Assembly (NCBI GenBank): GCA_020630875.1
Contig: JAHDIH010000004.1
Span: 307,500 to 371,499 of the forward strand
Length of the DNA: 64,000 bases
From: Deltaproteobacteria bacterium
GTDB lineage: Bacteria; Myxococcota_A; Polyangia; Haliangiales; Haliangiaceae
Direction of reading: 5' to 3'
Of the stretch, positions 23,271-32,495 are shown piece after piece. A model generated the notes under the pieces. The model made no database searches. It was not told the DNA's origin and was given only the letters and a program-made list of their open reading frames with translations. Positions within the stretch are counted from its first letter, which is position 1. Each line of letters begins with the position of its first letter. Position numbers and translations under genes: made by a program.

Positions 23271-24527
23271 CTAGTTAGCAAGCGGTGAGACTGCAATGGT
23301 CTTTGGTAGCAGAAGCCACACCTTGCCAGGATGATTGACTTTTCCCCCAATGCGGTAAGCAACATCGTCGTGGCCAAAATAGATGTCCACGCGCACGGTC
23401 CCTAAAATGTTGCCACCGGTATCTTGAGCAATCATCAGCCGCCTGTAGGGACGATGCTTACCTCCTTGTGGCGGTGGTGCCAGCGTATCAATCCAAACAG
23501 GTGTAGACATGGGAACAATCGCTCGGTCAACCGCAACCGAACGCTGCGGTGTCAAAATTACGTCTTGGGTACCAATGGCGCCCTTGCGCTCTTCAAACTT
23601 GAAAAACACTTCGCTTACCTTAGTATTCGATATGGCATAAAAGGTATCGATTTCTTTAGAGGTCCAAGGTTTGCCACCATTCTCCTTTTTCATTTTTCTC
23701 ATCGCCCTCATCACGGCGCCATTGCGACCGCCACGTCTGCCGTTCTTACCATCAAAGTGAATCCATATTTTTTCATCGCTCCCTTGCAAGTGAGCAATTC
23801 CCGAGCCTTCTATTTGAATCCCGATGGCGTCGGTAGGTTCGTCGGTCCATGCGAGGACATCGCTTTCTTTGAGGTTACGGTACAATTCCTCTCTCACCGG
23901 ATAACGCTGAAGCCGACCCGTTTCGTCGGTACGTCCCCAAATCCTGCGCGAGCGACCATCCGATATAAAATGATCCAACTGCGTTTCAATTAAGTCGGAA
24001 GGTCGCTTCAGCAAAGGAAAAACGTATCGCCCCTGCTTGGTCTTGGAGACGCGCAAGTCTTGTACGTAATACCCGGTAAACTTTCCTTTTTTCACTCCTG
24101 TACCAAAGGTTGAATACGGATGAAACATCGTCTCAAAAAATTCCTTGGCTTGCTTCTTAACTTTGACCTTACTTAGAGCCGAACACGCGGGTCGCCAATC
24201 AGCGATTGTCCCGGCATACGAAGCGGCCCCCATTAGCTCACTGTCGCCTCTGCTCATTTCTTTGTCGCAAGATCTTTTAAATGCTTTAGCAGCAGCCAGA
24301 TGGTCGTCTAGTTCCCAATCGGGAAGAGAACTAAAAGAAACTTTAGTGAGCAGCGCGGCGTCATCCCCCAACGTAGTCAGAGTCTGACCTTTAGTGCCGC
24401 AATTCACCTTGTCGCACTCGACGGCGATTACTTTCGCTTGAGTTTCCTGACACGGCTCCTTTGATTCTTTTCTTTCTGCACAAGAAACCATAAATGTCAC
24501 AACCAACGCGGGATACCATTTGTTCAT
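23271..24527 (-). CDS. MltA-family lytic murein transglycosylase
   Basis: About 418 residues; the ATG at 24527 gives a lipoprotein signal (MNKWYPALVVTFMVSC). MltA features: KFTGYYVQDLRVS (the GYYEP-like segment), GIQIEGSGIAHLQ, and a C-terminal 3D domain with MIAQDTGGNILGTVRVDIYFG carrying the catalytic-type Asp residues. The enzyme cleaves peptidoglycan between MurNAc and GlcNAc from the outer membrane. The EGSG-centred motif is conserved, so activity is likely. mltA is the family name; the N-terminal ~100 residues are lineage-specific. Confidence 0.88.
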   Translation of the reverse strand: MNKWYPALVVTFMVSCAERKESKEPCQETQAKVIAVECDKVNCGTKGQTLTTLGDDAALLTKVSFSSLPDWELDDHLAAAKAFKRSCDKEMSRGDSELMGAASYAGTIADWRPACSALSKVKVKKQAKEFFETMFHPYSTFGTGVKKGKFTGYYVQDLRVSKTKQGRYVFPLLKRPSDLIETQLDHFISDGRSRRIWGRTDETGRLQRYPVREELYRNLKESDVLAWTDEPTDAIGIQIEGSGIAHLQGSDEKIWIHFDGKNGRRGGRNGAVMRAMRKMKKENGGKPWTSKEIDTFYAISNTKVSEVFFKFEERKGAIGTQDVILTPQRSVAVDRAIVPMSTPVWIDTLAPPPQGGKHRPYRRLMIAQDTGGNILGTVRVDIYFGHDDVAYRIGGKVNHPGKVWLLLPKTIAVSPLAN

Positions 24528-24580
24528 TCTCACATAACGAAAGAAACACAAATTAATTCCTACGGCCAGCGGACGACGAG

Positions 24581-25033
24581 CTAACTCTTGTACATTATTT
24601 GGTAGCTTGCGTAGTCAAAATCGCAGCGCTCGTAGCAACGCATAGCTGATTGGTTGTCTTTGTCCACGTACAAACGAAGTCCAACAACATCTGGTGAACG
24701 ATCAGCGATGTCCTGCAACGTCGCGAGGAGGATTCGAAACAGTCCCTGTTTTCTGAACGAAGGATTGATATAGACGCTTTGAATCCACATCCAGTTGCCA
24801 TTGCGCCAATCACTCCACTCGCTCGTGTACATCATTTGCCCAACAAGTTGGCCTTCACTCTCCGCAAGAAAATATTGCCCTTTGCTTGAGTCAAGTAGAA
24901 GACTTTGGACACCTTGACGCAGTATCGCTTGATCTAGCTCCAAGCCTTCGCTTTCGCGAGCCAAAGCTACGTTGAAGGACATAATCGTATCGAGATCTTC
25001 TACTGAAGCTTTTCTCACAGACACTTTCGACAT
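24581..25033 (-). CDS. GNAT-family N-acetyltransferase
   Basis: 150 residues spanning a complete GNAT domain: N-terminal strand VSVRKASVEDLDTI, central strand WMWIQSVYINPSFRKQGLFRIL containing the acetyl-CoA binding loop RKQGLF, and the C-terminal motif LRLYVDKDNQSAMRCYERCDF. Resembles the single-domain enzymes that acetylate small amines or peptides. Divergent from the P450 gene with only 6 bp between the start codons as annotated. Confidence 0.88.
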   Translation of the reverse strand: MSKVSVRKASVEDLDTIMSFNVALARESEGLELDQAILRQGVQSLLLDSSKGQYFLAESEGQLVGQMMYTSEWSDWRNGNWMWIQSVYINPSFRKQGLFRILLATLQDIADRSPDVVGLRLYVDKDNQSAMRCYERCDFDYASYQIMYKS

Positions 25034-25039
25034 GATTCA

Positions 25040-26467
25040 TTGTTATCACAACTAAAATCATTAGCTACGAGCTCCCGCAACATCTACAATTGGTCCGTGA
25101 ATTACTTTGAAGGAATCGTTCTACCAAAGAAGGCTCCTAATCTCGCTGTGCCGCTGCCAAGCAAATATCTCTCAGGGCATAAGAACGCTTTTCAAGATGA
25201 GCCACTATCATTCCTTATTAACTCGCAGAAGCACTATGGAGACTTATCCAGGATGCGGTTCGGTCCCTTTTGGATTCACAATCTCTCTGCTCCGGCCGAG
25301 GTCTACGCGATTCTCGTAGAAAAACAAAAGTACTACAGCAAAAACACGGCAGGCTACCGCCTGTTATCGAGAGCTCTTGGACAAGGACTTCTCACCAGTG
25401 AAGGAGATATGTGGCGCAGACAACGAAGAATCGCCCAGCCCGCATTTCGAAAAAACAACATCGCTGAGCTAGCCGAAATCATGACCGTAGCCGCAAGCGA
25501 GACGGTGGCGCAGTGGGGTGACGGGCAGACCATCGACTTGTCAAAGGCAATGAACTCTTTAGCCTTACGAATCGCTGGAGAAACTCTCTTTGATGTGGAT
25601 TTATCCGATAGTAGTTCAGAGGTAAGCAAGACCGTCGATCACATGATGGACAGCTTTCAATCACTGATGACCTCAACTTTCGCAAGTTTCACCTACAAGC
25701 TGCCGCTACCGGAAAACCTTCGATTGAAGAGGAAAATAGAAGAATTGGATCGAGTGGTGTACGACATCATCGAAAAGGAGCGTAATGCTAACGTAACCAA
25801 GAGCACTCTGCTCCGAATGTTCATGGATGCCAAGGACGAAGATGGCAGCGGGATGAGCGACCTGCAACTAAGAGATGAGGTTCTAACGATGCTACTTGCC
25901 GGACATGAAACCTCGGCCAATGCTCTGGTTTGGACACTTTATCACGTCGCAACTCATAAGACGGTAGCCCAACGAATTGTCGACGAGCTCAACGCGACTA
26001 TGGGAGAGAGTACGCCAACCATCAAGACCATTACTTCCATGAACTACCTCAGGCAAGTAATACTCGAGTCATTGCGACTCTTTCCTCCTGCCTGGACCAT
26101 TAGCAGACGAGCGGAAAGAGAGGACCGAATTCTGGGGAAGAGGATCCCCAAAGGCGCGATCGTTCTGATGAGTCCGTACGTACTGCACCGACGTGCCGAG
26201 TTCTGGCCAAACCCCAATGACTTTGAGCCTGATCGTTTCAAACATGGCGTACCACCAGAAGTCAGAGGAAGTTATTGGCCGTTTCTAGTAGGAGTGCGAA
26301 AATGTATTGGAGAACACTTTGCAATGACCGAGCTGATGATTGTGCTCGCCACCATACTTTCGCGTTTCACCTTCGCTCTTTCTCCAGGGCAAGACATTCA
26401 ATGCGACCCCAGCGTCACGTTGAGGCCTAAGTCCGGAATAAAAGTGAAACTTACCAAACGACAGTAG
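25040..26467 (+). CDS. cytochrome P450
   Basis: 475 residues. I-helix MLLAGHETSANALVW, K-helix ESLRLFPP (ExxR), PNDFEPDRF, and the heme loop WPFLVGVRKCIGEHFAM with the Cys ligand. No membrane anchor, as in bacterial class I enzymes. The TTG at 25040 is the first possible start; a GTG at 25097 is an alternative, since no clear ribosome site precedes either. No ferredoxin lies nearby; the FMN reductase 46 bp downstream might share a transcript. The sequence type (long-chain CYP102/CYP4-like) suggests fatty acid or terpenoid substrates, a weak inference. Confidence 0.92.
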   Translation: MLSQLKSLATSSRNIYNWSVNYFEGIVLPKKAPNLAVPLPSKYLSGHKNAFQDEPLSFLINSQKHYGDLSRMRFGPFWIHNLSAPAEVYAILVEKQKYYSKNTAGYRLLSRALGQGLLTSEGDMWRRQRRIAQPAFRKNNIAELAEIMTVAASETVAQWGDGQTIDLSKAMNSLALRIAGETLFDVDLSDSSSEVSKTVDHMMDSFQSLMTSTFASFTYKLPLPENLRLKRKIEELDRVVYDIIEKERNANVTKSTLLRMFMDAKDEDGSGMSDLQLRDEVLTMLLAGHETSANALVWTLYHVATHKTVAQRIVDELNATMGESTPTIKTITSMNYLRQVILESLRLFPPAWTISRRAEREDRILGKRIPKGAIVLMSPYVLHRRAEFWPNPNDFEPDRFKHGVPPEVRGSYWPFLVGVRKCIGEHFAMTELMIVLATILSRFTFALSPGQDIQCDPSVTLRPKSGIKVKLTKRQ

Positions 26468-26512
26468 GTCCAACCACTAGCGCACCAGTAAGGTCACCTG
26501 TACAGTGACCCA

Positions 26513-27037
26513 ATGAAAATTTGCGCCATTTCTGGAAGCCTCAGAAAAGAATCCTACAACACGGCGCTTCTAAAAGAAGCCGCGCGTTTTGGTCACGAAG
26601 TATCGTTTGCAGCAATAGAGATGCCTCTGTTCAACTCGGACATCGAAAAACCAGCCGCAGCTACCCAACTCGAAGAGGCAATACGTAGTGCTGATGTCGT
26701 ATTAGTTTCTACTCCTGAGTACAACTACAGCATCCCTGGGGTACTTAAAAATGCTATCGATTGGACCTCCATGCCTACCTACAATTCCGTCTGGGCGGAG
26801 AAGCCCATTGGGATTATAGGAGCCGCAATGAGTGTTGTTGGTACCGCTCGTGCTCAAGCCCACCTCAGGCAAGTACTGTTTGGGGTGCGAGCTCATGTTT
26901 TTCCCAATCCGGAATTTATTGTAGGCGCTTGTCACAAAAAGTTTGCGGACGGAAAACTCCAGGACGAAAAAACGATCGATTTTTTCAAACAATACCTCGA
27001 CAAACTACAAGCTTGGAAAGCAAGCTTCAAGATCTGA
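26513..27037 (+). CDS. NADPH-dependent FMN reductase
   Basis: 174 residues of the flavodoxin-like NADPH_FMN_red family: phosphate loop ISGSLRKESYNTALL at ~6-20, flavin-contact motif TPEYNYSIPGVLKNAIDW at ~66-83, and the GIIGAAMSVVGTARA segment. Acts as a quinone, azo or flavin reductase. TACAGT lies six bases before the ATG, another candidate leaderless start. It might provide reducing equivalents to the P450, but such enzymes are usually unrelated. Confidence 0.9.
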   Translation: MKICAISGSLRKESYNTALLKEAARFGHEVSFAAIEMPLFNSDIEKPAAATQLEEAIRSADVVLVSTPEYNYSIPGVLKNAIDWTSMPTYNSVWAEKPIGIIGAAMSVVGTARAQAHLRQVLFGVRAHVFPNPEFIVGACHKKFADGKLQDEKTIDFFKQYLDKLQAWKASFKI

Positions 27038-27102
27038 TGCAAAGCACCACTTTATGGCTAAAGTAGCTTGAAGGTACCGACGCCAAATCATAGCCTAGCG
27101 CC

Positions 27103-27867
27103 ATGAGATACATTATTTCTTTTCTTCTGGTTGCATCGGTTGGTTGCGGCGTAAAAAAAGCTGAACACGCCAAAGCTCTCAATCAAGTAGAGGTGTTAAC
27201 TGGCGAACTGGCTGCCACAAAGAAGGACCTGGCTCGTTTTCAAAAAGACAATCGTAGGCTCGGTGGAAAGCTGGAAGTCACCCAGAAAGATCGAGATGCC
27301 AACAAAAAGCGAAACCAAGCGCTTGCGCAAGAAATGCAAGCTACGGAAGAAGAGCTCGAAGAGCTTCGTAAACAACGCGCGGAAAGCGAGAAACGCGTAC
27401 AAGCATTTAGAGATCTGAATGCCCGTTTTCAGTCTCTCGTGAACACCGGAAAGCTTGAAGTAACCTTCCGCAACGGTCAAATGACACTCAAGCTACCGTC
27501 GGGCGTGCTTTTTGCTTCCGGAAAAGGAAAACTAAGCAAAAGTGGCTCGGTGGCATTGCAGGAAGTTCTAAACGTACTAATGGCTTACAAAGACCGCAGA
27601 TTTCTGATCGCTGGCCACACCGACAACATTCCTATTCGCAGCAAGCGTTTCAAAGATAACTGGGAGCTTTCTACAGCTCGTGCCGTCAGCGTCGTACACT
27701 ATATGGTCGGTGCGGGATTCCCATCCAAAAACCTTGGGGCTGCTGGCTATGGTGAGTTCTCACCAGTCGCTAACAATGACACCAAAGAAAACCGCGCCCT
27801 CAATCGTCGAATTGAGATTGTATTGGTGCCAGACTTGTCTGAGTTGCCAAATCTTACTGCCAAATGA
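27103..27867 (+). CDS. OmpA-domain lipoprotein with coiled coil
   Basis: 254 residues: lipoprotein signal MRYIISFLLVASVGC, a long coiled coil at ~20-110 rich in Lys/Glu/Gln, then an OmpA C-terminal peptidoglycan-binding domain with LIAGHTDNIPIRSKRF, NWELSTARAVSVV and a GYGEFSPVANNDTKENRALNRRIEI ending. It would link outer membrane and cell wall, Pal-like, or act in cell division or motility. Its stop overlaps the PsuG start by 4 bp. TAGCCT lies 6 nt before the ATG. Confidence 0.9.
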   Translation: MRYIISFLLVASVGCGVKKAEHAKALNQVEVLTGELAATKKDLARFQKDNRRLGGKLEVTQKDRDANKKRNQALAQEMQATEEELEELRKQRAESEKRVQAFRDLNARFQSLVNTGKLEVTFRNGQMTLKLPSGVLFASGKGKLSKSGSVALQEVLNVLMAYKDRRFLIAGHTDNIPIRSKRFKDNWELSTARAVSVVHYMVGAGFPSKNLGAAGYGEFSPVANNDTKENRALNRRIEIVLVPDLSELPNLTAK

Positions 27868-28733
27868 AAATAGGCACACAGGTTGCCAATGCATTGGCAA
27901 CCAAAACCACTGTAGGGCTGGAGTCTACCATTCTTGCCCATGGGTTCCTGCGGCCGAAGAATCTAGAGCTCGCAATAGCCATAGAAAAGGAAGTTCTTTC
28001 CCACGCTGCTACTCCTTCCACGATTTCCGTGGTTGAAGGAGAGGCAACCATTGACTGCGGTGAAACTTACCTCCGCAAAATCTGCATGGAAGACTTCGCA
28101 AAGACCAATATCGCAGACCTTGCGGTGTATATGGGGCGCAAACGTAATGCCGCAACGACCGTTAGCGCTACGTTGGAAATTGGAGCCGCGGCAGGACTTA
28201 CGTGGTTTGCTACAGGGGGCCTTGGAGGAGTTCACAGAGACGATGGTGGTGATGTATCTAGCGACTTTCACGCTCTCGCTACCAAGCCGTGCGCTATCGT
28301 TTGCTCGGGAATAAAATCATTCTTAGACATCGAACGAAGCATCGAGCGGCTTGAGACGTTGGGTATTTGCGTCGTCGGTTATCAGTGCGACAAGTTCCCA
28401 CTCTTCTACTCCAGAGAAAGCGAATTTGGGTTAGAGCATACAGCCTCTACATTGTCAGAAGTAGTCGAGATAGCGAGAGCACAAAGAAAACTAATGCGCT
28501 CTTTAGTTATTCTAAATCCCGTCCCTCATAAATTCAGCATAGAGAAACGAGAAGTTGAACACCTACTGGCGAGTATCGAGTCATCCGCGACGGGCAAAGG
28601 CAAAAGTCCCTTTATTCTCAAAAAGCTCGGGGAACATCACAATCTAGTAACCGCCAATTTTAACCTTGCTATCAACAACGCCAAACTGGCTTCGGAGCTT
28701 GCGGTCTTCGAATCAGAGATGTACCTCCGCTAG
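27864..28733 (+). CDS. psuG: pseudouridine-5'-phosphate glycosidase
   Basis: 289 residues matching PsuG, which splits pseudouridine 5'-phosphate into uracil and ribose 5-phosphate. Signatures: VGLESTILAHG near residue 17, KTNIADLAVYMGRKRNAATTVSAT, FATGGLGGVHRD at ~112-123 and DFHALATKPCAIVCSGIKSFLD. The usual partner kinase PsuK is not nearby. Start overlaps the OmpA-like gene, so expression is coupled. A role in degrading modified RNA nucleotides fits a genome with RNA turnover, but the link to the left-end region is speculation. Confidence 0.92.
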   Translation: MKIGTQVANALATKTTVGLESTILAHGFLRPKNLELAIAIEKEVLSHAATPSTISVVEGEATIDCGETYLRKICMEDFAKTNIADLAVYMGRKRNAATTVSATLEIGAAAGLTWFATGGLGGVHRDDGGDVSSDFHALATKPCAIVCSGIKSFLDIERSIERLETLGICVVGYQCDKFPLFYSRESEFGLEHTASTLSEVVEIARAQRKLMRSLVILNPVPHKFSIEKREVEHLLASIESSATGKGKSPFILKKLGEHHNLVTANFNLAINNAKLASELAVFESEMYLR

Positions 28734-28769
28734 AACCGGCGTGTAGAATAACTCACGCCCCGAAAATAG

Positions 28770-28804
28770 AACATCGCGCCGACAAAAGTCAGACGCGATG
28801 TTTT
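28770..28804. terminator. hairpin terminator between convergent genes
   Basis: A perfect 9-bp stem, AACATCGCG (28770-28778) with CGCGATGTT (28794-28802), encloses a loop that can form an inner GAC/GTC pair. Short T runs follow on the plus strand (TTTT) and A runs precede it. Likely ends the psuG operon; its use for the converging lipoprotein gene is possible. Confidence 0.6.
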
Positions 28805-28822
28805 CCACAACCCTACTGAAGA

Positions 28823-29398
28823 TCACTCTTCAGTGGCGACTGGCTCCAGTTCCACATAGGTCACAGATGAGCATATCGAATTTTCTTTCAGCTCCGCGAA
28901 GTTGCCTGGTTCCAGGAAGCTATTCCCATTGTGCCGTTCACACGACCCATAAATCGTCTCGTTGCGAATTGAAGACTCCATAGAAACATCCCCATCATCG
29001 ACTTTCAGAAATGTTTCCGTAATCCAAACGTCACAACACTCTGAAGGGTCATTATAGTTACACTTCGAATGCTCTTTCGGTAAATCCAAACCAAAGACAT
29101 CTTTTCTGTAAAAGTTACCATCGGATGTTTCTTTGAGTATTTTGATACTAGTTTCTCCATCTTGGGACAGATCGGTGAACGTTGCAGTGACGACCTCTTT
29201 TTCATCAACCACAGACAATTCGATGTTTACGACATCAAACTGAGACTCAATCGCGGCGAGATTTCCATCGCAGCCCTCATCAATGAGGCTATTAAGAGTG
29301 TAGTCTCCTTCGTCGGGCAACTCACCGCTACCGCATGCCGCGGAAAATGAAATGAGAGTAGTAAGGATTAGGGGGGAGATGTTTTTGTTCGTCATCAT
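28823..29398 (-). CDS. putative lipoprotein, unknown function
   Basis: 191 residues with a lipoprotein signal (MTNKNISPLILTTLISFSAAC); either of two consecutive ATG codons may start it. The mature part is acidic, with strands such as VVNIELSVVDEKEVVTATF and six or more cysteines (EGCDG, SKCNYND, SECCDVW, GSCER, SICSS), suggesting disulfides. No family recognised. Confidence 0.65.
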   Translation of the reverse strand: MMTNKNISPLILTTLISFSAACGSGELPDEGDYTLNSLIDEGCDGNLAAIESQFDVVNIELSVVDEKEVVTATFTDLSQDGETSIKILKETSDGNFYRKDVFGLDLPKEHSKCNYNDPSECCDVWITETFLKVDDGDVSMESSIRNETIYGSCERHNGNSFLEPGNFAELKENSICSSVTYVELEPVATEE

Positions 29399-29678
29399 GC
29401 TTTATCTTACGGACGAAGATTCAGGGGGGATCCCTTGATGTGACTTAGCGCCCGTAAGTTCCGTAGAATTGCCCTAAACGTCAGCTTTCTAACCACAACC
29501 TTGGGATATGAAGGAATACGGAGTGTGGCTGTATTTCACACGACTTCCATTATTCGAGTAGTTAGGAGAGACGGATTTCGAATGGGCTGCCGAATATCGT
29601 GACTTTAAAATGAGAAGGCATTCCTAAGTCCTCGTATTATTACCAATCGTATTTGGCTCGCGCATTGCATTACTGCTA
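29399..29678. other. 280-bp intergenic region, no gene seen
   Basis: Divergent gap between a lipoprotein gene and comM. No ORF of coding character, tRNA or strong hairpin was recognised. It must hold the promoters of both flanking genes; no clear -35/-10 pair stands out. Confidence 0.5.
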
Positions 29679-31217
29679 ATGATGATCGGCCAAACATCCT
29701 CTTTCGCGGTTCAGGGAATACAGGCGACTCCTGTTTCCATAGAAGTAGACATTTCCCCAGGCTTGCCAAGTTATCAAGTTGTCGGACTGCCCTCCATCGC
29801 GGTCAAGGAAGGCGCTAGCAGAATTCGAGCGGCACTTCGTAATGCGGGTCATGCACTTCCTGCGGCAAGAATAACAATAAACTTAGCTCCTGGAGATATT
29901 CGGAAGGATGAGCCCTGTTTGGACTTTCCCATAGCCATCGCGTTGCTAATCGCTAACAAGAAAATTCCTCAGTCGTCCGCCAACCAACGTATCTTCTGGG
30001 GCGAGCTTGGCCTTGATGGTGCGCTCAGAGGTTGGAAAGGAGCATTATCTGTAGCTATGGCTGCCAATAAAGAAGCGGATTGCTGTCTCCTTCTCGGCCC
30101 CCAGGCTGCGAGCCAAGCAGCTTTAATTAATTCGCAAAAGTCGTTAGTCGTTAGTCACTTAGGGGAGGCGATAGACTACCTACGCGGGTCACTAGCGTTA
30201 AGTGATCCGGTGAAGCGCCCAGAGGTTCTGAGATCCGCTCCTTTGGTAGACCTCCGAGACATTGCAGGACAGGAGTTTGCGAAATGCGCATTGGAAGTCG
30301 CAGCTGCTGGGGGGCATAACTTACTCATGACGGGACCACCTGGGGTCGGTAAAACTATGCTCGCTCAATCCCTTCCAGGAATACTTCCGCCGTTAAGTAA
30401 CCAAGAACAACTCGAATCAACTCTTATTCGTTCCGCAAGAGGTGTGCCTGTTACTCGACTAAACAACAACAGACCGTTCGTCAGTCCCCATCACACTATT
30501 TCTAACGTCGGAATGGTAGGAGGTGGCAACCCCATAACGCCTGGTCAGATTTCAATGGCCCATGGAGGAGTACTATTTTTAGATGAGATTCCAGAGTTCC
30601 CAAAGTACGTTCTTGAAACGCTTCGCCAACCGCTCGAGAGCGGGGCAATAACCATAAATCGTAATTCCGGTCAGTCGACAATCCCAGCAAATTTCCAAAT
30701 GGTAGCAACTGCCAATCCTTGTCCTTGTGGAAATGCAGGAAATGGCGAAAAGTTTTGTGGGTGCAGTCCCCGTGCTCTAAAACGATACGGTGCGAAGCTC
30801 AGTGGGCCGCTGCTGGATAGAATAGACATCCGAATTGCATTGAGAGAGCCAAGTCTTACTACTTTGCTACACGAGCCAAAGGCAGAAGCGTCCGCAACGG
30901 TGCGCAACAGGGTGATTGAAGCTCGAGCAAAACAAATAAGACGACTTAAAGCGGCTCGAGCGAATTGTAACGCGCAACTTTCAGCGAGCGAAATTCGAAC
31001 GCTATGTAAGCTCAAAAGTGGTGCAGTGGACTTACTTACCAACCCGAAATACAAGCATAGAATCGGCAGTGCTCGAAGTGCTCATAGAATCATCAGGGTA
31101 GCGCAGACGATTGCAGACCTCCGAGACGAACAGGCTATCTCCCGAAGTACGATTCTTGAGGCTCTCATTTACCGAATCGGATGGGTCGAGGAGCTAGAAT
31201 GCAAACTAGCCTCCTAA
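29679..31217 (+). CDS. comM: YifB/ComM-family Mg-chelatase-like AAA+ ATPase
   Basis: 512 residues. N-terminal chelatase/Lon-like domain (VSIEVDISPGLPSYQVVGLP, ITINLAPGDIRKDEPCLDFPIA). AAA+ core: Walker A MTGPPGVGKTMLAQSLPG, Walker B GVLFLDEIPEF, and the Cys cluster ANPCPCGNAG...FCGCSP, then sensor-2 helices. ComM is a hexameric helicase that extends branch migration during natural transformation, widespread even in species not known to be competent. Length and order are typical. Confidence 0.93.
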   Translation: MMIGQTSSFAVQGIQATPVSIEVDISPGLPSYQVVGLPSIAVKEGASRIRAALRNAGHALPAARITINLAPGDIRKDEPCLDFPIAIALLIANKKIPQSSANQRIFWGELGLDGALRGWKGALSVAMAANKEADCCLLLGPQAASQAALINSQKSLVVSHLGEAIDYLRGSLALSDPVKRPEVLRSAPLVDLRDIAGQEFAKCALEVAAAGGHNLLMTGPPGVGKTMLAQSLPGILPPLSNQEQLESTLIRSARGVPVTRLNNNRPFVSPHHTISNVGMVGGGNPITPGQISMAHGGVLFLDEIPEFPKYVLETLRQPLESGAITINRNSGQSTIPANFQMVATANPCPCGNAGNGEKFCGCSPRALKRYGAKLSGPLLDRIDIRIALREPSLTTLLHEPKAEASATVRNRVIEARAKQIRRLKAARANCNAQLSASEIRTLCKLKSGAVDLLTNPKYKHRIGSARSAHRIIRVAQTIADLRDEQAISRSTILEALIYRIGWVEELECKLAS

Positions 31218-31263
31218 AGTAGGTCCTAAGAGTTGCCAAAGTGGGTTCCGGATAAGAAAATGA

Positions 31264-32493
31264 GTGGTGGCAAAGCGTCCTACATTAGCTCTCGTTCTTT
31301 CCGGTGGTGGTTCACGAGGAGCGTACGAAGCCGGAGTCATGCAATACATTCGAAACGAACTTGCCCAACGGATTGGGTTCCAAGTGAAGTTCGACATTAT
31401 CTCCGGGACAAGTGTGGGTGCCATTAATGGCGCCTACCTTGCGGCGACGGCACATTCTCCGGAAACGCAGGGCAATGGGCTAGCTGATGGTTGGCGTTCA
31501 CTAACGGTCGAAGGCCTCATGAAGCTCGGCTTCTCTGACACCTTAGGTGCCGTGCGAAAGTTTTTCTTTTCGAATGAAAAGAACAAACCAGGACAATACC
31601 GACATGGAGGAATACTTAACACCGCGGGACTAGAGCAGTTTGTGGTCGGTTTCGTTCCTTGGAAAGGCATTGGTCAGTCAATTAACCGTGGACATCTCAA
31701 AGCTTTGTGCGTAACCGCAACCCACGTGGGCACCGGGCACACCATGATGTTTACTCAAACCAAAGCGACACTTCCTAAAACCTGGAGTAAGGATCCTTTC
31801 GTCAGACATAAGGCGTGCGCCATAGGCCCTAGACACGTGATGGCTTCAGCTTCCATTCCTGTACTATTTCCAGCAGTTCGAATTGGAAAAAACTACTACA
31901 CAGATGGCGGCTTGAGGCAAAACACCCCGATGTCACCAGCCATTAGGTTGGGTGCGCAAAAGATTCTTCTTATTAGTTTGCGCCATCGTCCCAAAAAAGT
32001 AGATCCAATTGATGTGACGACTAACGAAGTTTCATTTCCCAAGCCAATGTTTCTTCTCGGAAAAGCGTTGAATGCGTTACTTCTAGACAGCCCCATCGCC
32101 GATCTCGAACGACTAAACCAAATCAACAAAATACTGCGCTCGGGTGTAAAACACTTCGGTCAAGAGTTCATGGACAAATTAAACGAAGACCAAGCTCGCA
32201 GCGGAGAGAACAAGGTAAGCTTCATCGACCATTGCCATATAGCCCCGTCTCAAGATATTGCAAAAATTGCATCAGACTTTGTACGTTCGGGAAAAGCAAA
32301 GCTGCAGAGTAAAACTGCAAGTATGCTGTTAAACTTTCTTGCAGGCGGAGAAGCAAGTGAAGAAACAGACTTACTATCCTACCTTCTATTTGATGGGACC
32401 TATGCCGCGCAGCTAATAGACCTGGGCTACCAAGATGCAAAAAAGCGAGAGGAAGAACTTGCTACGTTTTTCCTTCGAGAGTTTAAGAGTTAG
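31264..32493 (+). CDS. patatin-like phospholipase
   Basis: 409 residues starting at GTG. The patatin catalytic elements are complete: oxyanion loop LSGGGSRGAYEAG at ~12-24, nucleophile elbow GTSVG (~48-52) with the Ser, and the Asp in YTDGGLRQNTP near residue 220. The C-terminal ~150 residues are helical and specific to this subgroup. Likely a cytoplasmic or peripherally bound acyl hydrolase. It ends three bases before the ABC transporter gene, so the pair is an operon, perhaps in lipid handling. Confidence 0.9.
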   Translation: MVAKRPTLALVLSGGGSRGAYEAGVMQYIRNELAQRIGFQVKFDIISGTSVGAINGAYLAATAHSPETQGNGLADGWRSLTVEGLMKLGFSDTLGAVRKFFFSNEKNKPGQYRHGGILNTAGLEQFVVGFVPWKGIGQSINRGHLKALCVTATHVGTGHTMMFTQTKATLPKTWSKDPFVRHKACAIGPRHVMASASIPVLFPAVRIGKNYYTDGGLRQNTPMSPAIRLGAQKILLISLRHRPKKVDPIDVTTNEVSFPKPMFLLGKALNALLLDSPIADLERLNQINKILRSGVKHFGQEFMDKLNEDQARSGENKVSFIDHCHIAPSQDIAKIASDFVRSGKAKLQSKTASMLLNFLAGGEASEETDLLSYLLFDGTYAAQLIDLGYQDAKKREEELATFFLREFKS

Positions 32494-32495
32494 AA